Below, piece by piece: positions 33,737 through 43,242 of a stretch of 64,000 bases of DNA. Both the position numbers and the translations under genes were made by a program. This DNA is from Paracoccus sp. S1E-3. Lineage in GTDB: Bacteria; Pseudomonadota; Alphaproteobacteria; Rhodobacterales; Rhodobacteraceae. Position 1 is the stretch's first letter. Each line of letters starts with the position of its first letter. Under the pieces are notes generated by a model, which did not search any database, was not told the origin of the DNA, and was given only the letters and a program-made list of their open reading frames with translations. The stretch spans positions 1,860,001-1,924,000 of the forward strand of contig NZ_JACEMU010000004.1 in assembly GCF_013868135.1 (NCBI RefSeq), written 5' to 3'.

Positions 33737-36700
33737 CTAGGGGCGCGTCGGCCCTGGGTCAAGGGTGCCCATGGCCGCGTCCAGAACCGCATCGGGAAGC
33801 CACATCAGCCGCCGCGCGGCCGTCCACAGCACCGCTGTTTCCACCGCCCGGCCCGGATAGATGCCCGCCAGCGCCGCGCGATAAGCCGCCATCTGGCGAA
33901 GGATGCCGGCGGGCACCTCCTCGGGCGTGGCGGGCAGGGTGGCATTCGTCTTGTAGTCGATGACGCTCACCCGGTCGGGCGTCACGATCAGACGGTCGAC
34001 GACGCCGCGCATCAGCCCGATGCCGGGCAGATCGGCCGACAGCTCCACCTCGGTCAACACCAGCGCGTCTGCGGGTGGGGTGAAGACTTCCGCCAGATCC
34101 GGCGCGTCCAGAACCGAGACCGTGCTTTCGATCAGCGCCGCCACCATCACGGCGTCGGGCAGGCCGCCCTCTCCCCCCGCCAGAAGGTCGCGCGCATGGC
34201 GGGGCCAGTCGGCGCGCGGCAGGCCGGGCAGCTCCTCCAGCAACTTGTGCAGACGGGTGCCGAACAGCATGGCGGTTTCAGGATCGTCGCCATCCGCTCC
34301 GGGCAGCGCCTTGGCGCCGCCCAGTGCCGAAGCGGTCAGCGGCAGTTTGCGCGGGGGCGCCGGCGGCGGATCGGTCCACAGCCACGGCGCCGCCACCACC
34401 GGGACGGGCGCGGGGGGGCGCTCGGCCGGCACGGCGGGCCAGTCGCCGAAGCTGTATCGCGTCACATCGCCCAGCCCACCCGAAAGGCTTTCCCGGTCCA
34501 GATCACTGGTCTGCAAGCCGTCGCGGATCATCGCATACCAGCTTTCGCCCGCATCGCCGGGATCGCCAGCCGCAGCGACGATCAGCCAGCTTTCCGCCCG
34601 CGTCATGGCGACATAAAGCAGGCGCTTACGCTCCTCGGCGTTCAGACGGGCGGCCTCATCCACGGCGGCCTGGGCGAAATCGGGGCGGCTGGCCGCATTG
34701 CCGCCCGGCATCGGCGCGCCATCCTTCGGGCGCAGCACCTCGGGCGGGGTGAAAGCCCGTCGTTTCTGGGTGTCGGGCAGGATCACCACCGGACTTTCCA
34801 ACCCTTTCGCGCCATGCACCGTCATCACCCGGATCAGCCCCGCGCCCGAGCCGGGCTGCCGGCGCACCTCGACATCATCGGCCGACAGCCAGACCAGGAA
34901 GCCGGTCAGCGATGGCACCTCGGTTCGTTCGTAAGCCAATGCCTGTGTCAGCAATTCGTCGATGCCGTCCTCGGCTTCCGGCCCCAGCCGGGCCAGCAGC
35001 TTTTCCCGTCCGCCATGGCGATTCAGCACGCGCGAGATCAGGTCGAAAGGCCGCAGCATCGCATTGTCGATCATGTCGCCCAGCAGCGCCCGCGCGCCCG
35101 TGTGATCCGAATTGCGCAGCCGCGTCCACAGAAACTCCCCGCGCTTGCGACCTTGGGCCAAGCGAAACAGCGCGTCCTCGTCCAGCCCGATCAGGGGCGA
35201 GCGCAGCAGCGCCGCCAGCGACAGGTCGTCCTCGGGCGTGGCGAGGAAATTCAGCAACGCCCGGATATCCTTGACGGCCAGTTCCGCCGCCAGCTTCAGG
35301 CGGTCGGCCCCCGCCACCGGCAGCCCCGCCGCCTTCAGCGCCCGGATGATCTCCCCAAACAGCGGCGAACGTCGCCCCTGCACCAGAATCAGCACATCGC
35401 CCGCATGGACCCGCCGCGCCTGCCCCTCGCGGGTGATGATCGAGGCGCCGCTGATCGGATCGATCATCACCTTGATCTGGCGGGCGATTTCCTCGGCCAG
35501 CCGCGTCGGCGCGGCATCGGGGGCCAGTTGATCCACCGGGTCTTCCCAAGCGGTTTCCTCGGGCGCACCGGGGGTGTCGACCACCGGCCACAGATCGACC
35601 CTACCGGGGCGGCTGTCATGGAAAGCGCGATGCAGGCTGTCCTGACCCAGCCCGCGCCCGGCCTCGCCCGCGAACGTCGCATCGACGGCGCGAAGGATCG
35701 CCGGCGAGGAACGGAAGGAATGTTCCAGATCCAGCAATTGCATGGGCCGTTCGACCGCAGCGAAGGCGGCGTCGAACAGCGCCCGGCGGGATTCGAAGAC
35801 GGCGATATCCGCCCCCTGAAAGGAATAGATCGACTGCTTGGGATCGCCCACCACGAACAGCGTCCGCACCCGGTCCGAGGCCCCGGCCGTGAATTCCGCC
35901 GTCAGCCGTTCGACCACCCGCCACTGTTCGGGCGAGGTGTCCTGCGCCTCGTCCACAAGGATATGGTCGATGCCGCCATCCAGCCGGAACAGCACCCATT
36001 GCGCCATGGCCGCGTCTGACAGAAGCGCCGCCGCACGGGTGATGAGGTCGTCGAAATCCAGCCAGCCTGCCGCAGATTTGCGCGCCTGATAGCGCGCGGC
36101 AAAGGCGCGGGCAAAACGGCGCAGCGCCAGTGTGCGATTGACGAAATCCAGCGCCATTCGGCGCGGCCGGGCCGCAGCCACGCGCGTCATCAGCTCGTTC
36201 AGGTCCTCCATATATTCGGCGGAGACGCCCTGCTGCAGGGCTTTGGTCGGGATCTTGCCGATCTTGGGGCCGAACGGGTCCTTGGTATCCTTGCCGAACA
36301 GCAGCGCCCCCTCCAACGCTTCAAGCGCAGCGCCACTTGGCTGGTCCCAATCGTCACGATCAAGCGCTTTGGCCAGCTTTTGGTCGTTCGGCCCGCTTGC
36401 CATCAGAAGCGGCACCAGCGCACGGAACATCCGCGCTTCGGTGCCGTCAAAGACCTGCGCCAGCAGGTCCGCTTCGGTAAATCCGGCAGGCAGACCCGCT
36501 GCCGCCCAGATCTCGGCCCCGTCGGGATCGCCGCTGAAATCGCGCGTGGCCTGCGTCAGCAGGCTGTCCAACCGCTCTCCCGAATGGATGCCGGTCAGGT
36601 CGGCCATTTCGGGCAGATTTTCCTCGGCCATCTCCTCCAGCACCTCGGCGCGCAGCAGCGCGGCGCTGCGGTCGTCCAGCTCGGTGAAGCCGTGGGGCAC

Positions 36701-37114
36701 GCCCGCCTCCAGCGGAAAGCGCCGCAGCAGCGCGGCACAGAAGCTGTGGATGGTCTGCACCTTCAGGCCGCCCGGCGTCTCGATCGCCTGGGCGAACAGC
36801 CGCCGCGCGGCGCCCAGATCAGCATCACCGCCCGCGCCAAGCCGGGCAAGCGCCGCCCGGAGCGGCGCATCGGGCAACATCGCCCATTCGCCCAGCCGCC
36901 CCAGCAGGCGGTTCTGCATCTCGGTCGCCGCAGCCTTGGTGTAGGTCAGGCACAGCACGCGTTCGGGACGCGTTCCCGCCAGCAGCAGCCGCGCCACCCG
37001 GTCGGTCAGGACCCGCGTCTTGCCAGAGCCCGCATTCGCCGTCAGCCAGGTCGATCGCCCCGGATCGGCCGCGGTGATCTGGCGCAAGGTGGCGGGGTTC
37101 GGGGTCTCAGTCAT
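33737..37114 (-). CDS. addA: Double-strand break repair helicase-nuclease AddA
   Basis: Large subunit of the alphaproteobacterial AddAB recombination enzyme (RecBCD equivalent). 1125 residues: UvrD-like helicase with Walker [20 protein letters not shown] near residue 28, [13 protein letters not shown]alker [14 protein letters not shown] motif VI, and a C-terminal RecB-type nuclease with [12 protein letters not shown]. Its start overlaps addB by 8 bp. Confidence 0.95.
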   Translation of the reverse strand: MTETPNPATLRQITAADPGRSTWLTANAGSGKTRVLTDRVARLLLAGTRPERVLCLTYTKAAATEMQNRLLGRLGEWAMLPDAPLRAALARLGAGGDADLGAARRLFAQAIETPGGLKVQTIHSFCAALLRRFPLEAGVPHGFTELDDRSAALLRAEVLEEMAEENLPEMADLTGIHSGERLDSLLTQATRDFSGDPDGAEIWAAAGLPAGFTEADLLAQVFDGTEARMFRALVPLLMASGPNDQKLAKALDRDDWDQPSGAALEALEGALLFGKDTKDPFGPKIGKIPTKALQQGVSAEYMEDLNELMTRVAAARPRRMALDFVNRTLALRRFARAFAARYQARKSAAGWLDFDDLITRAAALLSDAAMAQWVLFRLDGGIDHILVDEAQDTSPEQWRVVERLTAEFTAGASDRVRTLFVVGDPKQSIYSFQGADIAVFESRRALFDAAFAAVERPMQLLDLEHSFRSSPAILRAVDATFAGEAGRGLGQDSLHRAFHDSRPGRVDLWPVVDTPGAPEETAWEDPVDQLAPDAAPTRLAEEIARQIKVMIDPISGASIITREGQARRVHAGDVLILVQGRRSPLFGEIIRALKAAGLPVAGADRLKLAAELAVKDIRALLNFLATPEDDLSLAALLRSPLIGLDEDALFRLAQGRKRGEFLWTRLRNSDHTGARALLGDMIDNAMLRPFDLISRVLNRHGGREKLLARLGPEAEDGIDELLTQALAYERTEVPSLTGFLVWLSADDVEVRRQPGSGAGLIRVMTVHGAKGLESPVVILPDTQKRRAFTPPEVLRPKDGAPMPGGNAASRPDFAQAAVDEAARLNAEERKRLLYVAMTRAESWLIVAAAGDPGDAGESWYAMIRDGLQTSDLDRESLSGGLGDVTRYSFGDWPAVPAERPPAPVPVVAAPWLWTDPPPAPPRKLPLTASALGGAKALPGADGDDPETAMLFGTRLHKLLEELPGLPRADWPRHARDLLAGGEGGLPDAVMVAALIESTVSVLDAPDLAEVFTPPADALVLTEVELSADLPGIGLMRGVVDRLIVTPDRVSVIDYKTNATLPATPEEVPAGILRQMAAYRAALAGIYPGRAVETAVLWTAARRLMWLPDAVLDAAMGTLDPGPTRP

Positions 37115-40055
37115 GATCGCCCACCTTGATCTTCAGCGGCGGATCGCCCGCGCCCCATTCGCCAAACCGCGAGAGATGGTCGTAATCGCTGGCATCCCCG
37201 GCCTTCTGCAGCGCCCGACGCGCGGTGAAACCGCGCCCGTGGCGCAGATAGTGCCGCGCCAGCAGGATGAATTTCTGCCAGGTCTCCTCTGCCGCTTCGG
37301 CCGAGAACTTGCGCGGAAAGGTTTCGCCATCGCCGCCGAGCTGGATATAGCTGACGCCCTCCACCCCGAGCGGCCCCAGCGCCGGGAAGGCGCCTTTTTC
37401 GACCATCGCGGCCTCCAACAGCAGCTGCTTGTCGAAATGCGCCATTTCCTTGTCGCTGGGCGGCTTGCCGGATTTGTAATCATAGACATGCGCCGCCACA
37501 CCGTCGCCCAGCCGGTCGATGCGGTCGGGCTTGGCGGTCAGCTTCAGCCCCAGCCCCGGCACGGCGAGGCTGTGCGTCGCCTCGACCACCAGCGGCCGGC
37601 CGGCCTGAAGACGGCGGATTTCATCGCGGGCGATCTGGTTGGCGATGCGTTCCATCCGCGCCTGCCAGAAGGCACGGGCGGCGGGCCATGGCACATCTTC
37701 GGCCAAGACGGCGCGGGTGATGGCCAGAAAGCGGTCGCGCAGCGCCTCGACCGAGATATCGACCGGGGGCGGCGGCGTCAGCAGCCGTTCGGACACCTTG
37801 TGCAGCACCTGCCCGCGCAACGCCGCGCCGGGTTCCGGCCGCAAGGGGTCCAGCGGCCGCAGCCCCAGCACCTTGGCCGCATAGATGGCGTAGGGGTCGC
37901 GGATCAGTGTCTTCACCTGCGTGACCGAGATTTCGTCGAAGGCAGGCGCGGGCGGGATCGGCGCAGGCCGCGGCGCGGCTTCGGTGCGGAAGCGCGGCTG
38001 CGCCAGTTGCCGGGCGATGCCCAGCCAATGCGCGCCGCGCTGGCGCATCGCCGCCAGGGCCTGCGGCCCGCCGCGTTCGGGCAGCCCGGACATCAGGTTC
38101 GTCAACCGGTTCAACCAGCGCGAGGGGATCGTTTCGGCGTCGGCGTCGCGGCGGGCACGGGTCAGCACCACCTGCGGCGCGGCGATGGCCTGCTGAAAAT
38201 CATGTGCCGACAGGCCGATCTGGCGCTCCGGCAGGTTCAGCCCGGCCTGCGCGCGCATCGCCCGCGACAGCCACGGATCGGGCGGCAGCGCCTGCGGCCA
38301 GCCGCCTTCATTCAGCCCGGCGAGGATAATGACCGCCCCGTCCGAGATATTCGCCTCGGTCCGGGCCTCGCGCGGGCCGCAGGCGCGGATCAGGGGGTGG
38401 CCCCGGTCACGGGCGCGGACCGCATGGGCCGACAGCTGGCTGTGGATGAGATCGGCGTAATCGCCCGGTCCCATCGGCTGGGCGCGGTGGGCGTGGTCGG
38501 CCAGATGCGTCATCGCCGCCTGCGCGGCATGGCCGGCGGCGTCTTCCCACAGGCGCGATGCCGCGACCGCGCCCTGCGGCCCGGCAGCCAGCCATTCGGC
38601 CAGTCTCAGATGATCGGCCAACCGTTGGGGCACCGGGCGCGGGGCGGTATCGCCCGCGGCCTGATCCACAAGATCAAGCGCTTCCGCCAGCCATTCCGCC
38701 CAGATCTTGCGACCTTCATCGCCACGCGCGCCCCAATCCCGCAGGCTGGCGGCATCCGGGAAGGCCGGGCCGTGGCGGCGAAGGCGCAGCTCCAGATCGC
38801 GGGTGTGGCGCAGGGCATTGCCGTAATCGGCGCCGGTCGCCGTGACCGGGTTCTTCAGCAATGCCAGCAGCTTGTCGATGGCCAGTTTCTGGCCGAACAG
38901 TTCGGCCACATGGCGCAGGAACAGACCGGGCGCGGACAGGTGCAGCGGCTCGCCCGCGCTGTCGTCCAGTGACAGCCCCCAGCGATCCAGTGCCGCATCG
39001 ACGCGGCGGACCAGACCGCGATCGGCAGCGAACAGGCGGGTCGGCTGGTCGCGCTCAACCGCCTCGCGGATGAGGACGGCAATGGCCTCCGCCTCCTCCT
39101 GGGGCTGGTCAGCCTCGATCAGGGTCAGACCAGCGGTCGGGCCGTCGAGATCAGGCAGGGACGGCCCCTCGGCGATCCATTGGTCAGTAACCGGGGCGGG
39201 TCGAAGTGCCAGAGAAATCAGCTTGTTGCGCGCATCCGGCGTGGGGGGGAGCCAGGGTTTCACCCCGTCATGACGCAGGGCGGCGAGGCGCGACTGGGGA
39301 TGGTCGTCGGCGCCCTCGGCCAGGCCGGACCAGACCGATTCGGGCTGGTCGAAATCATAACCGGGCAGGACCACCGCCCCCATCGGCAGCGCCGCGACCG
39401 CGCGCAGGAACAGCCGTGTCGCCCCGTGCGAGCCGGTCGAGCCGACGGCCAGCACCGGCCCTTCCGGCAGTCGCTGGCCCATCGCCCAGGCGGCGGCCAA
39501 GGTTTCGGTCGCAACCCGCTGGCGGGCGGCGCCATCTACCGCCGGGCCGGACAGATAGAAGCCAGCGGCGATATGCAGGAATTGCAGGCTGCGCTGCCAA
39601 TGCGCCGCATGTTCGCGCGGGTCGATGCGCAGCAGCGCCGCGGCATCGCAGCCTTCCTGCTGCATCTCGGCCATCAGTTCTGACAGCGACTGCGCCAGTT
39701 CCGGCACCGACTGCCCGGCCCCAAGCCCCGGATCACGCGCCATCAGCCGCGAGACGAGATTACCGAGATCCAGCACCCGACCCAACGGTGCGGCGCGTTC
39801 ACCCGGCAGGTCCCCGCCGAGATCACTGATGAGCCGCAATCGCGGCAGCAGCAGCGGACCATGCCGCTGGGCATGGGCGTCAAAGGCGCTGCGCAGCGTA
39901 TTCAGGGTGCGCCCGGCATTGACGTAGATGGTGACGGCCGGCAGGGCCTCGGGCGGGCGGCCCGCGGCGCGCGCCATCAATCCCTCGACAACGCCCCGGC
40001 AGAAATCGACGCCGGGGGGCAGCGCGAATGTGCCGTTTGCCCAGTCAGACCACAT
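37107..40055 (-). CDS. addB: Double-strand break repair protein AddB
   Basis: Second AddAB subunit, with a degenerate helicase and a second RecB-like nuclease domain. 982 residues starting FALPPGVDF-style at the ATG at 40055; the C-terminus has YDYKSGKPPSDKEM, the nuclease DxK-like core. The upstream part of the open frame (to 40154) belongs to the overlapping murU-like gene's shadow. It overlaps that gene by 11 bp and addA by 8 bp. Confidence 0.92.
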   Translation of the reverse strand: MWSDWANGTFALPPGVDFCRGVVEGLMARAAGRPPEALPAVTIYVNAGRTLNTLRSAFDAHAQRHGPLLLPRLRLISDLGGDLPGERAAPLGRVLDLGNLVSRLMARDPGLGAGQSVPELAQSLSELMAEMQQEGCDAAALLRIDPREHAAHWQRSLQFLHIAAGFYLSGPAVDGAARQRVATETLAAAWAMGQRLPEGPVLAVGSTGSHGATRLFLRAVAALPMGAVVLPGYDFDQPESVWSGLAEGADDHPQSRLAALRHDGVKPWLPPTPDARNKLISLALRPAPVTDQWIAEGPSLPDLDGPTAGLTLIEADQPQEEAEAIAVLIREAVERDQPTRLFAADRGLVRRVDAALDRWGLSLDDSAGEPLHLSAPGLFLRHVAELFGQKLAIDKLLALLKNPVTATGADYGNALRHTRDLELRLRRHGPAFPDAASLRDWGARGDEGRKIWAEWLAEALDLVDQAAGDTAPRPVPQRLADHLRLAEWLAAGPQGAVAASRLWEDAAGHAAQAAMTHLADHAHRAQPMGPGDYADLIHSQLSAHAVRARDRGHPLIRACGPREARTEANISDGAVIILAGLNEGGWPQALPPDPWLSRAMRAQAGLNLPERQIGLSAHDFQQAIAAPQVVLTRARRDADAETIPSRWLNRLTNLMSGLPERGGPQALAAMRQRGAHWLGIARQLAQPRFRTEAAPRPAPIPPAPAFDEISVTQVKTLIRDPYAIYAAKVLGLRPLDPLRPEPGAALRGQVLHKVSERLLTPPPPVDISVEALRDRFLAITRAVLAEDVPWPAARAFWQARMERIANQIARDEIRRLQAGRPLVVEATHSLAVPGLGLKLTAKPDRIDRLGDGVAAHVYDYKSGKPPSDKEMAHFDKQLLLEAAMVEKGAFPALGPLGVEGVSYIQLGGDGETFPRKFSAEAAEETWQKFILLARHYLRHGRGFTARRALQKAGDASDYDHLSRFGEWGAGDPPLKIKVGDHD

Positions 40056-40725
40056 CTTCGGCCAGCATGGCTTCGGCCAGCAGGATGGTTTCCGGGCGAC
40101 CGAGGTCGCACCAGCCGCCGGGATGGATGATGCCGTAAGCGCGGCCTTCCGCAACCATCAGGTCCCAAAGGCGGTTGAGCGAAAAAATCTCGTCGCCGAT
40201 TTCGGCCAGACGCTCGGTGCGGATGATCTGGCACCCGGCATAGACGAAATCGCCCTTGCGGCTGATCCGCCCCGACGCATCGAGGCTGAAATCGCCCGGC
40301 CCCACGCGGCCCTGCGCGCGGTCATGGGCGACCAGCATCAGCAGCGCGTCCATGCGCCGGCCGTCCCAGCCGTCCTGCAGCGCCGAAAGCGGGTTCGGCC
40401 CGGTCCAGATCACGTCGGGATTCAGCGTCATCACGGGGCTTTCGCCCAGCAGCGGCAGGGCCTTGCGCAATCCCCCGCCGGTTTCCAGCAACAGGCCGGA
40501 TTCGTCCGAGATCCGCACGTCGCGGCCGGCAAGGTGGTCATGGATCTGCTGGCCCAGATAATGCGTGTTGACCACGACGGGGGCCGCCCCCGCCGCCCGA
40601 CCCATCTGCAGGGCGCGGTCCAGCAGATTGCGTCCCGCGACCTCGATCAGGGGTTTTGGGCGGGTGTCGGTCAGTGGGGCCATGCGCGTGCCCTTGCCGG
40701 CGGCGAAGATCATCAGGGGCGGCAT
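40045..40725 (-). CDS. murU: MurNAc-1-phosphate uridylyltransferase-like nucleotidyltransferase
   Basis: Sugar-phosphate nucleotidyltransferase of 226 residues. FAAGKGTRMAPLTDTRPKPL in its parts is the nucleotide-binding signature, followed by VVNTHYLGQQI, GGGLRKALPLLG and LNPDVIW. Placement directly after an AmgK-like kinase gene, with 13 bp overlap, matches the known AmgK-MurU route that recycles N-acetylmuramic acid to UDP-MurNAc. The true start is ATG at 40725, preceded by AAGGAT. Confidence 0.82.
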   Translation of the reverse strand: MPPLMIFAAGKGTRMAPLTDTRPKPLIEVAGRNLLDRALQMGRAAGAAPVVVNTHYLGQQIHDHLAGRDVRISDESGLLLETGGGLRKALPLLGESPVMTLNPDVIWTGPNPLSALQDGWDGRRMDALLMLVAHDRAQGRVGPGDFSLDASGRISRKGDFVYAGCQIIRTERLAEIGDEIFSLNRLWDLMVAEGRAYGIIHPGGWCDLGRPETILLAEAMLAEDVV

Positions 40726-42143
40726 CGGGACCGGATCCTTTCCAGAATTTCGGGGGTGGGGCCGGGTTGGCGCGCCACCAGTGCGGCCAGATCGGCCAAG
40801 GCGGGGTGGGCGACCTCGCGCCCGATCAGCGCCCAGGTATGCGGCATGAAGGACAGATAACGTGGCTTGCCGTCGCGGATGCATAGCCGGGTGAAGATGC
40901 CCATGATGCGCAGGTTCCGCTGCGCGCCCAGCAGCGCAAAGGCGGCGCGGAAGCGGTCCGGGTCCAGTCCGGTTTCGGCGAGGAAACGGGCAATGGCGGC
41001 CTCCTCGGCCTCCGGCGGAAGGCTGCGGCGGGCGTCATGCAGGACCGAGACGAGATCATAGCCGGGATGGGTCGCCACCGCGTCCTGAAAATCCAGCAGC
41101 CCCAGCCGGTCGTCGGGGGTGAGGATCAGGTTTTCGGCGTGAAAGTCGCGCAGGCTGGTGACCGGGGGCAGGTCGGCGCAAAGCTGTGCGTGCAGGCGCA
41201 CGACAGTCGGGGCGATCTGCGCCGCCGCGGCCATCGCCTCCGCATCGGCGCCGGCCGCGTCCGGGTAGTAATCGGCGAACATACCGACCTGCCGGGCCAT
41301 TTCCGGCCCGTCCAAATGCAGCAATCCCGGCGCCGGCGGAAAGCTGGCCAACTGTGCCAGCATCGCCGCGATCCGCTCCATCAGGGGTTGGGCGCAAGCC
41401 GGGTCGGCTTCGATCACGCGGGCCAGTTGGGCGTCGCCGAAATCCTCGATCAGGGCGAGGCCGCGTTCCCGGTCTGCAGCAAGCACCCGCGGGGCGTCGA
41501 AGCCGCGGGTCCGCAGCCAGTCGGTCATCGCCAGATAGGGCGCGAGCGTCGCCGCATCGGCATCCATCAGCACAGCGGTTTCGCCGTCACGCTCCAGCCG
41601 GAAATATCGCCGGGCCGAGGCGTCTCCGGCCAGAAACGCCACCCGCGCCCCGGCCCAGCCTGCGGCCTGCGTGAAGACGGCGCGTTCGCCCGCCCGCCGG
41701 GCGCGAGCCCAGCGGAGCGGATCGCCGAGGATCTTGATCCGGCGCAGATCGCGGTCGGGATCGTTCGACAGCCGCAGGGTCAGCGCGCCGGGAACCGCCT
41801 CCATGCGGTCGGGCCATTCGATCAGGGCGATGCTGTCGGGCAGGGCGTCGATCAGGCCAAGCTCCTCGATCTCTGCCCAGTCGGTCAGACGATAGAGGTC
41901 CGCGTGCCAGATCGGCGGCGTGCCATCATAGGTCTGGACCAGCGTGAAGGTCGGGCTGGGCACATCCTCGGCCGGGTTGGCCAGCCGGGCGCGGATCAGG
42001 GCGCGGGCGAAATAGGATTTCCCCGCGCCGACCGGACCGTCCAGCAGCAGCGTGTCCCCGGCGCCGAGTTCGGGCGCCAGCGCGCGGGCGAAGGCCGCCG
42101 TCAGGGCGGCATCCGCAGTCAGGGTCAATAGGGCAGCGGCCAT
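40713..42143 (-). CDS. TsaE fused to an AmgK-like sugar kinase
   Basis: A bifunctional 476-residue protein. Residues 1-150 are TsaE, the ATPase of the tRNA t6A37 threonylcarbamoylation complex, with Walker A GPVGAGKSYFARAL at about 36-49 and SPTFTLVQTY and ALIEWPDRM. Residues 165-476 are an aminoglycoside-phosphotransferase-fold kinase with the catalytic DFHAENLIL (His/Asp) and LLDFQDA metal-binding motifs, of the AmgK group that phosphorylates N-acetylmuramate. The AKR stop and this start overlap by 19 bp; murU follows. Confidence 0.88.
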   Translation of the reverse strand: MAAALLTLTADAALTAAFARALAPELGAGDTLLLDGPVGAGKSYFARALIRARLANPAEDVPSPTFTLVQTYDGTPPIWHADLYRLTDWAEIEELGLIDALPDSIALIEWPDRMEAVPGALTLRLSNDPDRDLRRIKILGDPLRWARARRAGERAVFTQAAGWAGARVAFLAGDASARRYFRLERDGETAVLMDADAATLAPYLAMTDWLRTRGFDAPRVLAADRERGLALIEDFGDAQLARVIEADPACAQPLMERIAAMLAQLASFPPAPGLLHLDGPEMARQVGMFADYYPDAAGADAEAMAAAAQIAPTVVRLHAQLCADLPPVTSLRDFHAENLILTPDDRLGLLDFQDAVATHPGYDLVSVLHDARRSLPPEAEEAAIARFLAETGLDPDRFRAAFALLGAQRNLRIMGIFTRLCIRDGKPRYLSFMPHTWALIGREVAHPALADLAALVARQPGPTPEILERIRSRCRP

Positions 42144-43183
42144 TCTCGATGCAGATCGTTGATTGCGGTTTTCAGCGCCTCGGGGATCGGGGTGTCCAGC
42201 CCGGCCAGCTGCCGGTCCAGCTGCGCCAGTCTGGTCGCGCCGAGGATGGGGACGACCGGGAAAGGCCGGGTGCGCAGCCAGGCCAGCGCCATATGGATCG
42301 GGTCCAGCCCGGCTTCGCGCGCCAGCGCGTGATAGGCGGCGACGGCGCCAATGGCGCGCGCAGTCTTGCGGCCGCCCAGCTTGCCCTTGCCGCCGGCGGC
42401 CAGATCGACCGCCGCCCGGCTGCCGGCGGGCACCGCGCCGTCCTGATACTTGCCAGTCAGCAGCCCAGCCGCCAGCGGTGAATAGGCCAGCAGCGTGACG
42501 CCTTCATTCACCGCCAGTTCGGCCATATCGGTGTCATAAAGCCGCGCCAGCAATGAATATTCGTTCTGGACCGAGGCCACGCGCGGGGCGCCCAGACGCG
42601 CAGCGGTATCGATCCAGCGCAGGGTGCCCCAAGCGCTCTCGTTCGACAGGCCGAAGGCGCGGATCTTGCCCGCCGCCACCGCATCGGACAACGCCCCCAG
42701 CACGTCCTCCATATGGGCGATGGTGGCGGCGCGGTCCTGACCCGAGGGGTCATAATCCCAGTTCTGCCGGAAGCAGTAGCTGCCGCGCAGCGGCCAGTGC
42801 AGCTGATAAAGATCGATCACATCGGTCTGCAGCCGCGTCAGCGACGCGTCGATGGCGCGTCGGATGATTGCGCTGTCATAGCCCGCACCGTCGCGGATGA
42901 CAGAGCCGTTGCCGGCAACTTTCGTGGCGATTTCGATGTCCTGGCGGCGGCCGCTGCGGGCGATCCAGTTGCCGATGATTTCTTCGGAGCGGCCGGCGGT
43001 TTCGGCGCGCACCGGATTGACCGGATACATCTCGGCACAGTCCAGAAAGGTGATGCCCGCGTCCAGCGCGCGGTCGATCTGGGCATGCGCGTCGGCCTGA
43101 TCGGTCTGGTTTCCGAAGGTCATGGTGCCAAGGCTGAAGGCGCTGACCTCCACGTCGCTCTGACCAAGTTTTTCGCGTTTCAT
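42125..43183 (-). CDS. Tas-like aldo/keto reductase
   Basis: NADPH-dependent oxidoreductase of 352 residues with a TIM barrel. Catalytic tetrad visible: Asp in FLDCAEMYP, Tyr in that same segment, Lys in IATKVAGN, and His in LYQLHWPLRG. RAETAGRSEEIIGNWIA is typical of the Tas group. The substrate is unknown. GGAG is spaced before the ATG at 43183; the long frame into the kinase gene is rejected. First gene of the overlapping tsaE-amgK/murU/addBA operon. Confidence 0.88.
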   Translation of the reverse strand: MKREKLGQSDVEVSAFSLGTMTFGNQTDQADAHAQIDRALDAGITFLDCAEMYPVNPVRAETAGRSEEIIGNWIARSGRRQDIEIATKVAGNGSVIRDGAGYDSAIIRRAIDASLTRLQTDVIDLYQLHWPLRGSYCFRQNWDYDPSGQDRAATIAHMEDVLGALSDAVAAGKIRAFGLSNESAWGTLRWIDTAARLGAPRVASVQNEYSLLARLYDTDMAELAVNEGVTLLAYSPLAAGLLTGKYQDGAVPAGSRAAVDLAAGGKGKLGGRKTARAIGAVAAYHALAREAGLDPIHMALAWLRTRPFPVVPILGATRLAQLDRQLAGLDTPIPEALKTAINDLHREWPLPY

Positions 43184-43242
43184 GCGGTCTCCTGTCCGTG
43201 GACGCGACGCTACAGCCAGCGGGCGGCGATGGGAAGGCCGCG

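Noticed and set aside
34196..36019. 607-codon plus-strand frame over addA
   Set aside because: No motif; addA has Walker and nuclease motifs over the same DNA.
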